From the NCBI GenBank assembly GCA_037783415.1, contig JAZGTN010000062.1:1775501-1839500 (forward strand): a stretch of 64,000 bases of DNA, written 5' to 3'. The translations under genes and the position numbers were made by a program. The stretch's first letter is position 1. Each line of letters starts with the position of its first letter. This document shows positions 1 through 12,700 of the stretch, one piece after another. The DNA is from Leptasterias polaris (taxonomy: Eukaryota > Echinodermata > Asteroidea > Forcipulatida > Asteriidae). Under the pieces are notes generated by a model. It was not told the origin of the DNA, searched no databases, and was given only the letters and a program-made list of their open reading frames with translations.

Positions 1-413
1 GGATAAGAGCACCGGACCCAAGCTCTGGTGTTTCAAATCAGCAGAGTGTGAGTTCGAGTCCCGGTCGTGACACCTGTGTCCTTAAGCAAGACACTTAACC
101 ATTATTGCTTCGTCCTTCGGATGGGGCGTAAAGCCGTTGGTCCCGTGTGTTGTGTAATGCACGTAAAAGAACCCAGTGCACTTATCGAAAAGAGAAGGGG
201 TTCGCCCCGGTGTTCCTGGTTTGATTGGCTGCATATTGCGCCACAGCACCTTGTAAACCATTACATGGTGCTATGTAAAGGAATGGGTCTCATACTTCAA
301 AACGTAGCTCCACATACCTTGCAGGAAAAAATACGGAGCGCTTTGATACGCCCCTAGGGGTGGGATAAAGCGCTATATAAGAACCGAGTATTATTATTAT
401 TATTATTATTTAC
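1..413 (+). mobile_element. tRNA-derived SINE (family S1), 5' end cut by window edge
   Basis: The copy begins inside a tRNA-like head: a B-box-like GAGTTCGAGTCCC lies near position 50. A body of about 300 bp follows and ends in GCGCTATATAAGAA and a (TATT)n tail at about 390-411. The same body recurs at 6092-6262, 15946-16222, 28010-28135, 44395-44570 and 60188-60390. That dispersal plus the simple tail supports a retroposed SINE. The 96-aa reading frame inside it is incidental. Confidence 0.75.
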
Positions 414-1644
414 GGGACTGAACTGGGAGCAATTGTTGAGGACTGCTGAAGATCGAGAGTTGTGGAGGAAGTGTGTTGTGGCTGCTATCTCTTCACCCCT
501 ACGGCCTAACAGCTACGGGATAGAGTGAGAGTGAGTGAGTTATAAAGAGGCCCTGCTTAAAGAGAGTGCATTCTGAAAGTCCAAATCTTATTTCTGCTTT
601 GTTTTTCTTTCTTTTGCGGTCCTCTTATAACAAAGTTCCTGTTCCCATCAGCTATCTTTTGATAATGAGAGGCGACTCTGGTGCACAGTTTTTTCGTGGA
701 GGCCATGTCATTATTTTATTAACAATTTTGGACCTACAACCCTCCAATCAAATGGCAAGGATCTACTTGTGTGTTAGTGTTATATAACAACAAAATAAAA
801 ATATTTATAATAAAATGTTCAGGTACAACCATGTGAAAAAAACCTCTTTTGGAAGGAGTGTTGGCTATGAGCTCTGAGAAGGGCCAATGTGTTTTTTTCT
901 CAGTGTTATTCTGCCCGTCTTTCGGTGCGCACACATCAGCAGACAACACTCACGCTTCACCGGTCAAGCCTAACTCGAATCCTTCCAGTATAAACTTGCA
1001 TCCCTTCAACAGTGCTTAATCCCAAGCATCACTGAGCAGCAGCCTAGCATTCTCCTTAAGACGAATCAAGCACATTGTTCAAAACATTTAGAACAAACCA
1101 AGACCTCTCAGAGCATACACTCAGTCCAAAAGAGGTTTTTTGTATTTGTATTTATTGTCCAAACCAACAGCAGAAGAGCCGCTTGTTGCACCCAAAAGTG
1201 TTACTGAAAACAGTTAATTTCTCAGAAATTACTTTGTTGCGTGTATGACAACTTAATTTTGACAGGTTGGTTGCAAATTTGAGAACGGGAATGGATGTGT
1301 AGTCTTCCAAAGTCAAAGGTGTACCATTTCAGAGAAATTGTTGCTCGGTTGAGTCCATTTCACTGAGTGCCCATGTTAATCAGGTTGTACTATATACCCT
1401 AGAGAGCATTCAGTCAGCTACAATCCATCTAATCTATCTAAATGCCCATAGGTAATCCAGTGGGAATTCTTTTGATGCCTTCACTTTTATTAATTGCCTC
1501 ATTAGTCTTAATACCAAATCAATCACACTCCACTAATCCCAACTTTTGACTCCCCATGGAGTTGGAGTCAGAAAAGTATGTTTATGTTGGGTCCAATTTC
1601 TTTTAGCTGTTTGCAAACTTGCTTCACAAATTAATTGCCCGAGC
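414..1644. other. intergenic, no recognisable feature
   Basis: Anonymous A+T-rich sequence. I see no conserved coding frame, RNA gene or clear repeat boundary. Confidence 0.5.
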
Positions 1645-2830
1645 AAAAATATTTATTTATTTATTGATTTATTTAGACAGGGTAGCCTTATCAGTAATAC
1701 AACTGCTATCCTTAAGGGCCCTGTGTACAGGCAGTAAAATATAAAAAAAGGAAATAGAAAAATACAGAGCACTAAGAAAATCCATGAATAAAGACAAAAA
1801 CAAGTGTAAAACAAGATCAAAAATCTTACAAGGTAAAACGAAAAAAGACACAAAAATGTTAAACACTTGTCCAAAGCAGGGTACATGAAAATTAAAACAT
1901 GAGTCAAATAATTTAAAAAAGTCTATAAGCAATCACAAAGGATTACACCATCGCATATCAATTAAAAATTCATTAAAAAGAGGCAAGTATAAAAAGCAAA
2001 GATAACTTTAAAATAAGCTCAAAACGGAAGCCAGTAACCGTCCAAAACGGCAAATTGCAGGCTAACCAATACTCACATTACAAAGGAACCATAATAATAA
2101 AATCACCTATAGCAGTAAATGACTAAGTACAATTGGTTAGCATAATAATAAAAAGAGACAATGGACGAAAAATTCCCCCCTCCCCCATCAGTATAGTAGG
2201 GCGGGTTAAAAGATTATAAAAGATAAAATTTTACAAAATTGGACAAATATATATAGATATAAAGAAAGAGCTAGATATGGTACAAACTTAAAACAGAGAT
2301 TAAAAATTTCTGAGAGTGTTGACCTGCCTCTGAGCCGTGTTTAGCTTGTTCCATCCCAGGGTACCAAGATATTGAAAAGTGCGCTTACCTGCATTTGTCT
2401 TTGGAACACTGGGCAGGTATAATGACCCATTGAACTTGGAGCAAGTGTTAGTTGAGTGAATAGGCATTTTAAAGCGGGCTTTTAGATAAGCTGGACTCAT
2501 ATTATTAATACATTTGAAAACTTCACACATTCTGTGATATTCCCAACGAGAAGGTAGGGAAGACCAGGAAAGTGCCTGATGCAAGTCGATAACATGGGTC
2601 CTGGGATGAGCATTTAGGATAAGCTTGGCCAGACGGTTGTGAAGTTTAAGCAACTTATCCGAATAACTTTGTGAGCAACTTGACCACACAACATCACAGT
2701 AGTCAAATAAAGGCAGAACTATAGCATTACTCAACATCTTAAATGTCGAACTAGGCAGACGGGGTTTGGCAGAACGTCTCAGGAAGCCCATTCTCTGAGA
2801 GATCTTCTTAGAAATGTAGTCAATGTGCTA
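1645..2830 (-). mobile_element. LINE fragment, 3' part (C-terminal RT region plus 3' UTR)
   Basis: A 163-codon frame at 2300-2791 (-) resembles the region after the reverse transcriptase core in CR1/jockey-like LINE ORF2 proteins, with motifs such as LPLFDYCDVVWSS, LHNRLAKLIL and ending GWNKLNTA. Downstream on the minus strand the sequence runs to a simple ATTTATTT-type tail at about 1650-1680, preceded by AAGGCTACCCTGTCTAAAT, which is typical of a LINE 3' end. The 5' part is missing. It is a dead copy. Confidence 0.75.
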
Positions 2831-2842
2831 ATAAGAGGGGTA

Positions 2843-3298
2843 CCAGTTACAAGTAATGGCTGGTAACCTTTATTTTGCTAAGCAAGTTTGTTTTCCTCTG
2901 CTAAGCACACCTGTGTGCTCAACAGCTTTATAAACTTCATAGAACTGTTTTAAAAAGCAGAAAATACTGTGTCATGATGTACCTTTAGCAACTGGTTTCC
3001 CGCTTATTTTTTCTTAGCAGAAAATTGTTCAGCAATATTGTCTGCTTTAGCAGCTCGATGAAATTTGGCCCTGGGCCCCGTTGTGTTGAGCGCATACAAG
3101 TCTTGCTTAACAGACTTAAATGGGTTTCCATCCCCTAAATAAATAAATAATATAATTAAAACAAACAAAAAATAATAATAATGATAATTAAACAAACAAA
3201 TAATTACAACATGCACTTTACACTGCTCCTGAAGTTTGCTGCCATTTTTTGCTAAGCCTAAAGTTTCTACCAAGCAGCATTTTAAAAATAGGGCCCAG
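2843..3298. repeat. palindromic MITE family M1, two abutting degenerate copies
   Basis: It contains the family words GCTGGTAACC, TGCTAAGCAAG, TTAGCAGAAAATTGTTCAGC, TTTGGCCCTGGGCCCC and AGGGCCCAGAAC. These are the ends and internal palindromic segments found in the cleaner copies at 13524-13717 and 41883-42076. An A+T-rich low-complexity stretch at 3137-3205 lies inside. Confidence 0.55.
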
Positions 3299-3429
3299 AA
3301 CTAAGGAGGCATCAGTAGCCCCTTCAAGACGCAGGCATGTCTTGAACTATTGGCTAGCCTAGACAATGACATTTGTAGCTTTTGGGCACATTGTACCACA
3401 GAGCTTTAGGTCATGTCCAGGCCAACATA

Positions 3430-3525
3430 GGGCTAGATACTAGCTCAGTTTGTAGAGCACTGGAACATTAATCCAGAGGCCGCAGGTTCAAGTCCCCCCT
3501 CAAGTCATTTTCGTTCAACCCCAAT
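3430..3525 (+). mobile_element. short tRNA-derived SINE (family S2)
   Basis: It has an A-box-like TAGCTCAGTTTGTAGAGCAC and a B-box-like GCAGGTTCAAGTCCC in tRNA spacing, followed by a TTCRTTCAACCC-type tail. It recurs at 10052-10215 and 17097-17170. The acceptor arm does not pair, so it is not called a functional tRNA gene. Confidence 0.6.
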
Positions 3526-5040
3526 ATATATATAGTTACTTTTTAATGTTTCTTTTGTTTTGTTTTTTTGGTTTTGTTTTTTGTTTTATTCAGGGGAGCC
3601 ACGCTTGCACAGGCTGCTGCTATTCATCTATGTTTCATTATCCCCACATCAAGTGGCATGATTAGCTACTATACAATTAGATTGTGGACAATAATGTGGG
3701 AAATTTTGTGGTAAATTAACTTTAAATTTTGCATGTGTTGTTGGAAAGTCATTGGTTTTTAATCTTCCCATGGAAATGCAAATTTTATTATATTTTTCGA
3801 GAAGTCTATTTTGATAAGAACTAATATTGAATAATTTCGACCAACAAACAGCCTCCTTAAAAAAAAAAAAACAATCACATTGACATATTAATTACTTTAA
3901 CAAAAAAATCAATCACATTGACATATTAATTACCTTATCATGACAAATTGTTAATCAAGACTTGGTAGCAAAAACTAGGTCTTATGAAATGTAATTCGTT
4001 TTTGAAATGTTAAATTTTATCAATTATAGTATTTTGTAATAATATAATTTGACATGCATAAGCACTGAACCATAGATCCTAATTGGAGGTTTGAAACCAT
4101 CGACCCGCTATGTCTTGTTTTCTTGTTTTCTTGTTTTCTTTTACCATTTGTGTTTTATGATTAATTATAGCGCCTCAGGGGAGAGGGTGAACTGGCCCAA
4201 TTAACTCGGGTAACATCTGGTAATAATAACATATAATTAATTCAGATCTAGCAAATAATATGTAATTAATAGAGCATACGTGAGGTTGTGTATACAGGGG
4301 GACTGGAGCCACCTCCTCCTCCCTCCTCTCCGATCAAAACCCTAATTGCCACTTCCCTCCAAATGAGTTTTTTTTTAATGCACAAATCAATGGTTCAATA
4401 CATTAAATAGGCCCCCCCCAAAAAACAAAAAAATAGTCATAACAAAAATTAAACAAATAAATAAATAAAATTAATGTCTGCTCTTGCTTCCCCCCAATGA
4501 AAATATCTGGTTATGCCACTGCACCCCCCCCCCCCTTATCCAAAGTGCATGAATGCAAAAATAGAGTGTTTTCATCAGCTTACATTAAACAAACAAACTT
4601 CAGGGGAAGGGTTGTCAATTGGTTTGACTAGGAGCCTGTTTCTTCCCCTACACCATACACAGTACATGCCACAGGATGTGAATAGATCAAATTGCTGGTT
4701 CAGCATGTTCACCATTATTGTTCTATTGAGATTCAACTTAATTTCTAGATCAATCAAACCAAGTTTAGTCACTTTTATATCAACCAGTTTATTTTGTTTG
4801 GAAGTCCTTAACTTCAAGGTTTCCGACAAAGTAACTAAAGTTTTGTTTGTTTGTTTTTGTTTGTTTGTTTGTTTGTTTTGTTCCGTTTGTTTGGGGTTTT
4901 GTGATGGGGGTATGATTACCACCACCAGCAGCCCCTTTAAGTTCTACACACTTCAGTCGCGTTTATACTGCCTCTTGAGGGCGCTGTTCAATTGCTGCAC
5001 GTGGGGTTGCTGTGAAAAAACATTGGAATTTGGAGACATC
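3526..5040. repeat. intergenic low-complexity tract with short duplications
   Basis: A+T-rich spacer. It contains a 24-bp direct repeat 38 bp apart (3872-3895 and 3910-3933), a tandem CTTGTTTT-type run at about 4110-4140, a C run at about 4525-4535 and (GTTT)n at about 4845-4880. The 186-aa frame across 4513-5073 has no recognisable domain and runs through these simple repeats. I do not call it a gene. Confidence 0.5.
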
Positions 5041-5059
5041 GAATTTGTTACAAGACCAG
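4975..5059 (+). other. possible non-coding first exon of GSTCD
   Basis: The GSTCD initiator codon lies 6 nt after a splice acceptor at 6785-6786, so a 5' UTR exon must exist upstream. The best donor I see is CAAGACCAG|GTAAGTC, exon end at 5059. The upstream limit is arbitrary. This is inference only, and other donors could serve. Confidence 0.25.
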
Positions 5060-5364
5060 GTAAGTCAATATAAAGTGCCTGGAATTTCTGAATGTATTTA
5101 ACATAAGATTAGAGTCTAAGGGTGGAATTTGCAAATTGAAGCGTTTCACACGGTTGTCTGCAACACTGACAGTCCAGAGTGTTTGTTGACGTGCTACTGC
5201 TTGAATTGAATTAATCCCCTGCCATTCCTCTCGCGAAACTAGCATTGCCTTCCTTGCAGACACGTCATGTACGTGCGGTATACATTCTACCTTCCTTCTA
5301 GCCCCAGATGAATAGGGCCAATCCACTGAGTTATCTAACTATATGTACAGTTTCAAGTTTATTG

Positions 5365-5419
5365 GCCCCAATTAGGGCCAATCCACAAGGATACAGAGTG
5401 GATTGGCCCTAATTGGGGC
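5365..5419. repeat. perfect 22-bp hairpin
   Basis: The arms at 5365-5386 and 5398-5419 are exact reverse complements around an 11-bp loop. The core GGGCCAATCCAC also occurs once more just upstream at about 5316-5327. The purpose is unknown; it may be the remnant of a foldback element. Confidence 0.8.
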
Positions 5420-6091
5420 TACAAGTTTATATGAGCTTGGGAAGTGTGCTTTTGTTAGCGGACAATCGCGGGGGATAAGAAGAAAAAGAAGAAGTATTAA
5501 AAAGTAAGAAAAACCGGAACAAAAACAAGAGGTGTTCCGGGCGGAGTGCCCGAACACCTATTGTTAGTGCCAATACTCCTACTTTTCATTCCAAAAACAG
5601 GCACTTGCTGCCAAAACAAAAAATTGTATTGAGTATTTCTAAACAAGTAAATGTTTCACATGACATCATATCACACTGAATTCATGGCTGGTGTTTGAAG
5701 TGCTTGAATGGCATCACAAATAAATAAATGACTGTAAAAAGGGACACACTGCCATTAAATAGTCATAACAGAACACACTAACAATGAACACTTACAACTA
5801 GACATTTTAGTTTATGTGACGTCACCAAAACTAGGTATATTAAATGCCTGTAAAAATTACAGAGTTAACACAATAAGTTAACTTATAATTTGCTTTTTAA
5901 ATAGGACTTGCAACTTCAGTAATATTTATTAAAACGTGGTACCTGAGGGCGTTGTTTTAGTCTGATGGCGTCATTATTGTAATATTTGAAGAAGAAAAGG
6001 GTCATATCTGTACAACCTTTATTCAGTTTTCAAGACCTTTTCAATGTAATATTGTAAAAACCCACAATTGTATTGTTTTCTTTTTTGTACT
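5420..6091. other. intergenic or GSTCD 5' intron, nothing recognised
   Basis: A+T-rich sequence without coding signal or clear repeat. Confidence 0.45.
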
Positions 6092-6262
6092 AAATTGTAA
6101 ACCATTACATGGTGCTATGTAAAGGAATAGGTCTCATACTTCAAAACGTAGCTCCACATACCTTCCAGGAAAATACTGACTTGAAGCGCCTTGAGCGTCA
6201 CTGATTGACAGATATGAGCGCTATATAAGAAGCCACTATTACTGTTATTATTATTATTTTGT
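6092..6262 (+). mobile_element. SINE S1, 5'-truncated copy
   Basis: It matches the 3' half of the copy at 1-413 (TTGTAAACCATTACATGGTG, then GAGCGCTATATAAGAA) and ends in an ATTATT tail. The tRNA-like head is absent. Confidence 0.75.
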
Positions 6263-6791
6263 TAATACAATTTCAATTGTTATCGTTCGACAATGATGTC
6301 ATCATGATTCATGAAGTCTGGTTTTAATCTCTTATTTTTTCACTTGGCCTTTGTGTGAGGAACAAATTTTGTTACTGATCAGAGGTTGCGTGGGTTTTCC
6401 ATGCCACTGAACAAAAACATTTTTTAATCGACAGCCGGCTTTGCTTATAAATACATGTAAAATCTAAAGTAACATAGATCACCAATGACCTTTAAAATAT
6501 TGGTTTTGTTCTTGTAAATGCAGGTAACAAGTTTCACAACATTGGAACCGGAAACAATACCTTTTAGTTTCAACTTGGATTGCATGACGGCTTGAGACTG
6601 TCTTCTCTACAATTTTCATCTTCTACATCTTCTACATTTTCATGTATGCGATTGCGAACCAAAACCACAATCAGTCTGCATTGTAGAAATAACATCATGA
6701 CTGCAGTAAGTGCGTCTCGAGACATGAAACAAATATTCTCATAAAGTCTTATATTTTCCTAAGAACAGTGTGAATAACTCTTTTAGATAAC

Positions 6792-9700
6792 ATGGCACTA
6801 AACCAAATGCAAATGGAGGACAAAATGACAGCAAAACAGAAAGAAAAGCTGTATATTTCTGTGGTTGGAAATGACCTGCCACCACAGACCAGAACCGTGA
6901 TCTTTTTGTGTCAGTATTGTGGGTACGATTCCTTTGATGTTGTTCTTGTCCAAACTGCAACCCCGGAAAATTCTGGCCAGGATGAAAAAGAGTTGGTAGT
7001 GACTAAAGATAAGACAAAATCTGATGTTATGAATTCTTGTGTTAGACACACCAATGATGCTAATTGCTCTTCTGTTTTGGAAAAGGCTTTTGAAGAGCCT
7101 TCTGGTGGACCTTCTGGTGGACTTTCAGAGTCTGTTGGGGAGCCTTCCTTTGGGCCATCCAAGACTGTTGAGGGTTCTTGTGGACCTGCCAAGGCTGTTG
7201 AAGAGCCTTCTGCTGAACCTATACTCAGGCATAATATCAGACCTCCATCAGTAGGTGACTCCCAGGACTACATGATTCAAGACATGGCCAGGAAGTTCTC
7301 AAAAGTCTCGTTGAAGCCAACCTGTTCCGCTCTAAACCTGGAATTCACTTTGAAGGATTTAAGGAATGTTGACTGGCTTGTGCAGCAGTGTCAGCTACCA
7401 GCCATTGTGGGAGCAGGAAGATTGACCTGTTACTCTGGATTGTGTGCTGTACTGAGGCGAATAGTTCATAAAGGTCATGAACGTCACCAACATAAGAACC
7501 TAGATGCACTTTTGGTAAGAAAGAAGAAGCTTTAAAGTACAACTACATAGAAGTAAAAACTGGTTCATATACCTCAAGTGAACACAAACTAAAAAGCAGT
7601 ACGCTGGGTCAAATTTATTTTTTTGTTTGCAACACTCACAAAGCACTTGACAATAGTCATAAAATTGGTGTAGAGCATTTAGGAGAAAAACTAAGTGTAT
7701 TTGAAAAAGAAATATTTATTTGTTTTTGCTATGAGGTAAAGTACATACCGTATGGAAGCCAGGGATCTTCCATCCTAACAGAATTATTTTCTAAGAATTG
7801 CCAGGATAATTATTTTTTTAGAGTACCACAGGTAAAGAGACCCTTACTTAACAAAGCCAAGAGAACAAAGATTTTCTTTGAAGCACTGGAATCGATCACT
7901 ATCGTGACTGCTTTTATGAGAGTTAAACTTCCTCTGAATGTTCTTTACATAAATGTGAAATTTCTTGAGCTTGCCCCCAAATATTTATAATTCTATTACA
8001 TCCAGCTGCCACTGACTGTTCTATTGATTCTTTTTCACAGGGTTTTAGACAGTCTTCCCTGAAGAAGTGCAGCGAAGTCAGTTCCTGGACCAGACTCTGT
8101 GAGATAGACATCTATCAAGATCTGTCAGCTGAAGACACCACCCCAAAAGGAGTTCTTGAACTGGAGCACAGACTTGCAAGTCCCCCTGTATTGTCTTGTA
8201 AACTGACTAAGCCGATGGGTAAGAAGAAACTCAAAGGTAAACTAAGGACTCCTCAAGACGGTAAGATAAGGCTGGAGGAAATGCAAGACACTGTGTTTCA
8301 AAGTGGAACTCTGAACTTGATTGACAAGCGGAAAGTCAAAACGGCCAAGCAGTTGTACAAGCAGAGAGTCCGTCAAAGTGAGAAACCTTTAAGGCAATCA
8401 GAAAATCCCAACAATCGGAAAAACAGATCACATCACGATTCCGAGACAAGGTTGAAAACTAACGAGTGTGAATCAAGGCCAGAGTTTGCTGGTGACGGAG
8501 CCTGCGCAACGGTAAATAATCGTCAAACTTCTACAGCTGATAAAAAGCTTGGCAACGAAAAGGTGGCAACTCTGGTTGCATCAGACAGCCAAACTAAACA
8601 ACTTGAATCTCCTGCAACCCAAGAACAATGTAGGTCTTGTACTGTGGAAAGACCACCTAGCACTGATCAGCTAACAGCTAGAAAAAAGATAACAGCTCAA
8701 GAGCTATCCTATGAACAAAATAAAGAACAATTACTTGAAACTCCCACAACCTCTGAACAATTTGGTTCTGCTATGTATAAATCATATAAATCGTCTTATG
8801 TGGAAGTTCAAGCAGCTATAAGTACAAATTTGACAAATCACCAAATAAGTAACAAACAGGAGAGAGCTCAGGATTCATCACATGGCCAAACTGAAGAGTC
8901 TTTACTTAAAAATCTTTCAGTTCAAGATCAAACTGGCACTATTTCAGATAAGACGAGTCCTGTTGCGGAATTGCCACATGCTGCTGATGAGCTCCGGTTT
9001 GCTGAGGGTCCTTATGTCACCCTTACAGACTTTGCACTCTTCCACTCTGTCCACTCTTACCTGCATGATCGCCTGGGTAAGGTCAAAGATAGTGACATCT
9101 CCTGGGATATTCCATTAGTGTTTAGGTGGTACCGGAGAATGTGGGAGGTGCCTGGTGTGAAGGACTGTGCGGAGAGGTGTGGATTGAAGGAGGTGTTGGT
9201 TGCTGATGGAGTGAGGCTGGTCGATCATATAGCAGTAAAGACAACCGAGAACAAAGTGGAGGAAATTAAACTGGCCAAAATAAATAGGTATGGTAGTTTG
9301 TTAATGTTCATGGTATATGTACATATTGTATTTCTATATTTTAATGCTAGTTTTTTATTGTTCGTTGTACTTTGTGTGTATATATTTTATTTTCGTATTT
9401 TAATGCTAGTCTTTTATTGTTAATTGTACTTTGCATGTGCATATTGTATTTTTAAATTTTAATGTTAGTCTTTTATTGTTCATTGTACTTTACTTGTGCA
9501 TATTTTTTTGTTCGTACTTTAATGCTAGTCTTTTATTGTTCGCTGTACTTTGTTGTCATTGCCTTGGGCCCCTTGAAATGTTCCAATAGAAATTTACAGT
9601 TTCCTAAAAGAGGTGCTTTGCTATAAAAGAGATAATGCCTTGGCACCCAAAACCTTTTGAGCCTCGTTCCAAAAGAGGTTTGAGGGACAGGGCATTTGCT

Positions 9701-12700
9701 GCAGCTGCTCCTTGTGTGTGGAATTTGTTACCACTGCATATTCAAACATCTAGTTCCTTAAGTACTGTTAAATCTCAGCTTAAAACGCATTTTGTGTCTC
9801 GGGTCTTTTCTCGCTCATTGTAATTGTATTTCATTGTCATTTTCCATGTATGTATTTGTAAGTTTTTAAAGTTATTGTATTGTTATAAGTTTTCCTAATA
9901 TTACTTTATTTACTGCTGCCCTTTCAAAAACGAACCATCAGGCCTGCAAGCTACCTTGCCCATTAGTTTCGAGGACAACAGCAGTATTAAGCACAGTATA
10001 AATGTATGATATTTATTTATTAAAACCCTATCTCCCTAGAGTGAAAAAATTTGACTAGAGCAGGATTTGAACATGCGACCTCCAGATTAACATGCTGGTG
10101 CTCTACCAACTAATATAGGTAGCCCTTATGTTGGTGGTCTCCCTATTTTGTCAATCCGGAGGTCGCAGGTTCAAATCCCGCTCTAGTCAATTCTTTGTTC
10201 AACCCAAAATTATAATAGGAGCTTTCATATTGAAAATAGTCCTCTTCTTTTTGTGGTTGTAACTTTTTTCTTATGATTTGTCTTCGATTGGATTTCTGTT
10301 CTCACAGTTCTGCTTCTCATGTGAAGTCCAATCTCGGAGCTATCGGAGAGAAACTGGAGTCGTGTGACATTACGATCCTTGTAGAGGACTTCCCCTGTGA
10401 TGACATCCATCTACCCTGGGGCACCTTCCCATTGGACATAAATCCCTCCCAAGGTATTCACTAATGATATGGCATTACTTATCAGGGCTTGAATTTGGGA
10501 GAATAAAACCACAAGACCCCAGGGCTTGTAGCTCAAAATGTTTACTGGACCAGAAATATTTGTACAAGACCAGAATTGAAATGAGGGGAAAAAACCTTCC
10601 TGATGAGTCCTGATACTCTGACAGCATGCATTTAAATGTACTAAGACATCTGTAAGAGAAGATTGATCTCATCTGTCTTCATGGGTATTAGGTATACCTT
10701 ACTAAGGGAATCAATGTGTGGTGAAGAGGTTTGAAACTAGTGGTTTAAACCCGCCGAGGCCTGGTTCTTGATAAAGTCAAGGTAAAATTAGAAGAACCAG
10801 GCCTCGGCGGGTTTAAACCACTAGTTTCAAACCGATTCAACACACTTTGATTCCCAGTCATAAACATCTTCCCCTTGAAAATATAGACAAAACCTGTAAA
10901 AAGTTGAGAACAAATCGGACAGTTTTGCCCCTTCGGTCGTCTGCAGCTCACTTCGATTCTGCGGGAAATTTCTAGACCCATTGCACACTGCGGAACGCAC
11001 GTTCAAATAAGACGCGCGCCCTTCCAGTTTGGGAGTCAACTCTATGATTCTTGTGTACAGTTTGACTCCCAAAATGGAAGGGCGTGCATCATGTCCGAGC
11101 GTGCGTTCCGCGTTGTGCAAACTGTGTTTAAACACTTCTAGCCGTGTTCATATCACTCGTTTAAACATGGCCACGTGATGTCCTCTCAACCAATCAGAAT
11201 GAATAAACTGTCCCAGGTATTTATGAATACTCAATAGGATTGAAATGTATTTTTTCAGACTCAAAGTCAACATTGAACATGATTTATTTCTGTTCAAGAT
11301 ATTACACAGTGGTGTATTGTTATTCAATAAGCCATTTGCGAGTTACATTTGAATAATGTCTGGTACAATGACTTGTTTAGTCACAAGTTACCGCTTAAAT
11401 TTGAATTCCTCAGACTATCGAGACAGTTGCTATGTCACATGATTAGGGGCAAGCTTTTGCTTAGTTACGTAAGAGACGGTGAACACCCATACACAATTCT
11501 GAATGGATGTGTATGGCACAATGGTACCAGGGTTTGCTCATCTGGAGGTTGCTATACAAAAGCTTGCCCCGAACCATGTGACATAGCAACTGTCTCGATA
11601 GTCTGAGGAATTCAAATTTAAGCGGTAACTTGTGACTAAACAAGTCATTGTACCAGACATTATTCAAATTTAACTCGCAAATGGCTTATTGTAAAACACA
11701 AGCCCGCCGGACTTGTCTGGTTGTAAGGTTACTGGCCTGACACTAGAACCACTGGCCTCGGGCTTGCGATCCAGTGTAGAATTCAAGCCTTGCTTATACT
11801 CTTCATATCCAACCCCACTCCAGGGCTCGAATTTACAAAAGACCAGAATCAAAATGAGAACAATGAGTTTAACATGCATTTAACTTTTTATTTGAACAAG
11901 TACTAAAACATGTCAGAAAAGAGTTACCTTATTTTTGTTTATGGATTGGTATTACATGTAAGTGTGCTTCATTAAATACCAGAATTAAAAGTCAACATTT
12001 GAATATAACTTTTGTTTTGTTCAAGATATTACACAGTGAGGTATTGTTGTTCAAATGGAAAAACTCAAGACTGCCAAACTTGTTTGGTCAAAGGTTTACT
12101 GGCCTGACACTATAATCACTGGCCTCGGGCCAGCAGTCCAGAGTAAAATTCGAGCCCAGCACTCTTAAGCCAAAATCTATAACTAGTATATTTTTAGCAT
12201 TTGTTTGATTCTTTAGAAGGTGCTCACAGTCACAGTGTTGGTCAGAATGAAAGAAATGTTCACAGATTTACACATAGGACCTTTTCAAAATCAAGTCTTG
12301 GGCTCAGGCTCCGTCAGTTATTTAGAAAACGGAGCTTACAGGGCTTCAATCAGATGGACGGAGCCCTGACCAGAGCCAAGCCAAGGTTTCAGAAAGATTC
12401 ATAACTTGCATGGTATAAAGACGATCTTGGTGGAAAACTTCCCTTCAAATCCTAATACTATTTCTTACGAGATACTTTACATCATGTACAAATTAATCTT
12501 GGAAATTTGTGTGCAATTTGTTTTAGATGTTTCTGAGGATAGAGCGAGACACAAACGAGAGCAGATTGAGAGTCTAGTAGCAGCAGTCAAGACACTTAGT
12601 AAACCAGGAGATGTCATTGTAGACTTCTGTAGTGGTGGGGTAAGTTAAAACAGCTAGCAATACCTACATGTACCAGTCAGACTAAGGCAAAGTATTCAAG

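Larger units (their letters stand above)
10483..11792 (+). mobile_element. hAT5-like non-autonomous transposon, copy 1, carrying nested foldbacks
   Basis: The left end is CAGGGCTTGAATTT at 10483 and the right end is GAATTCAAGCCTTG finishing at 11792. It is flanked on both sides by CTTAT (10478-10482 and 11793-11797). Internal words GTTTACTGGACCAG, CAAGACCAGAATTGAAATGA and ACTGGCCTCGGGC match the uninterrupted 424-bp copy at 54477-54900. The extra length comes from inverted-repeat insertions listed separately. The hAT5-like assignment rests on the CAGGG terminus and 5-bp duplication. Confidence 0.8.

Noticed and set aside
4513..5073. A 186-aa protein gene
   Set aside because: The frame runs through C-rich and (GTTT)n simple sequence, with no domain.
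9288..9423. C-terminal hydrophobic extension of GSTCD exon 2
   Set aside because: It is read-through of intron 2 minisatellite; a donor at 9288 and the acceptor at 10307 give a sensible in-frame join.
10052..10215. Functional tRNA genes (also at 3430, 12700, 17097 and 57010-57110)
   Set aside because: A and B boxes are present but acceptor stems do not pair, and bodies or tails repeat elsewhere; these are tRNA-derived SINEs.
11349..11667. Two similar proteins encoded on opposite strands
   Set aside because: They are the same palindromic arm read from both sides of foldback 3.
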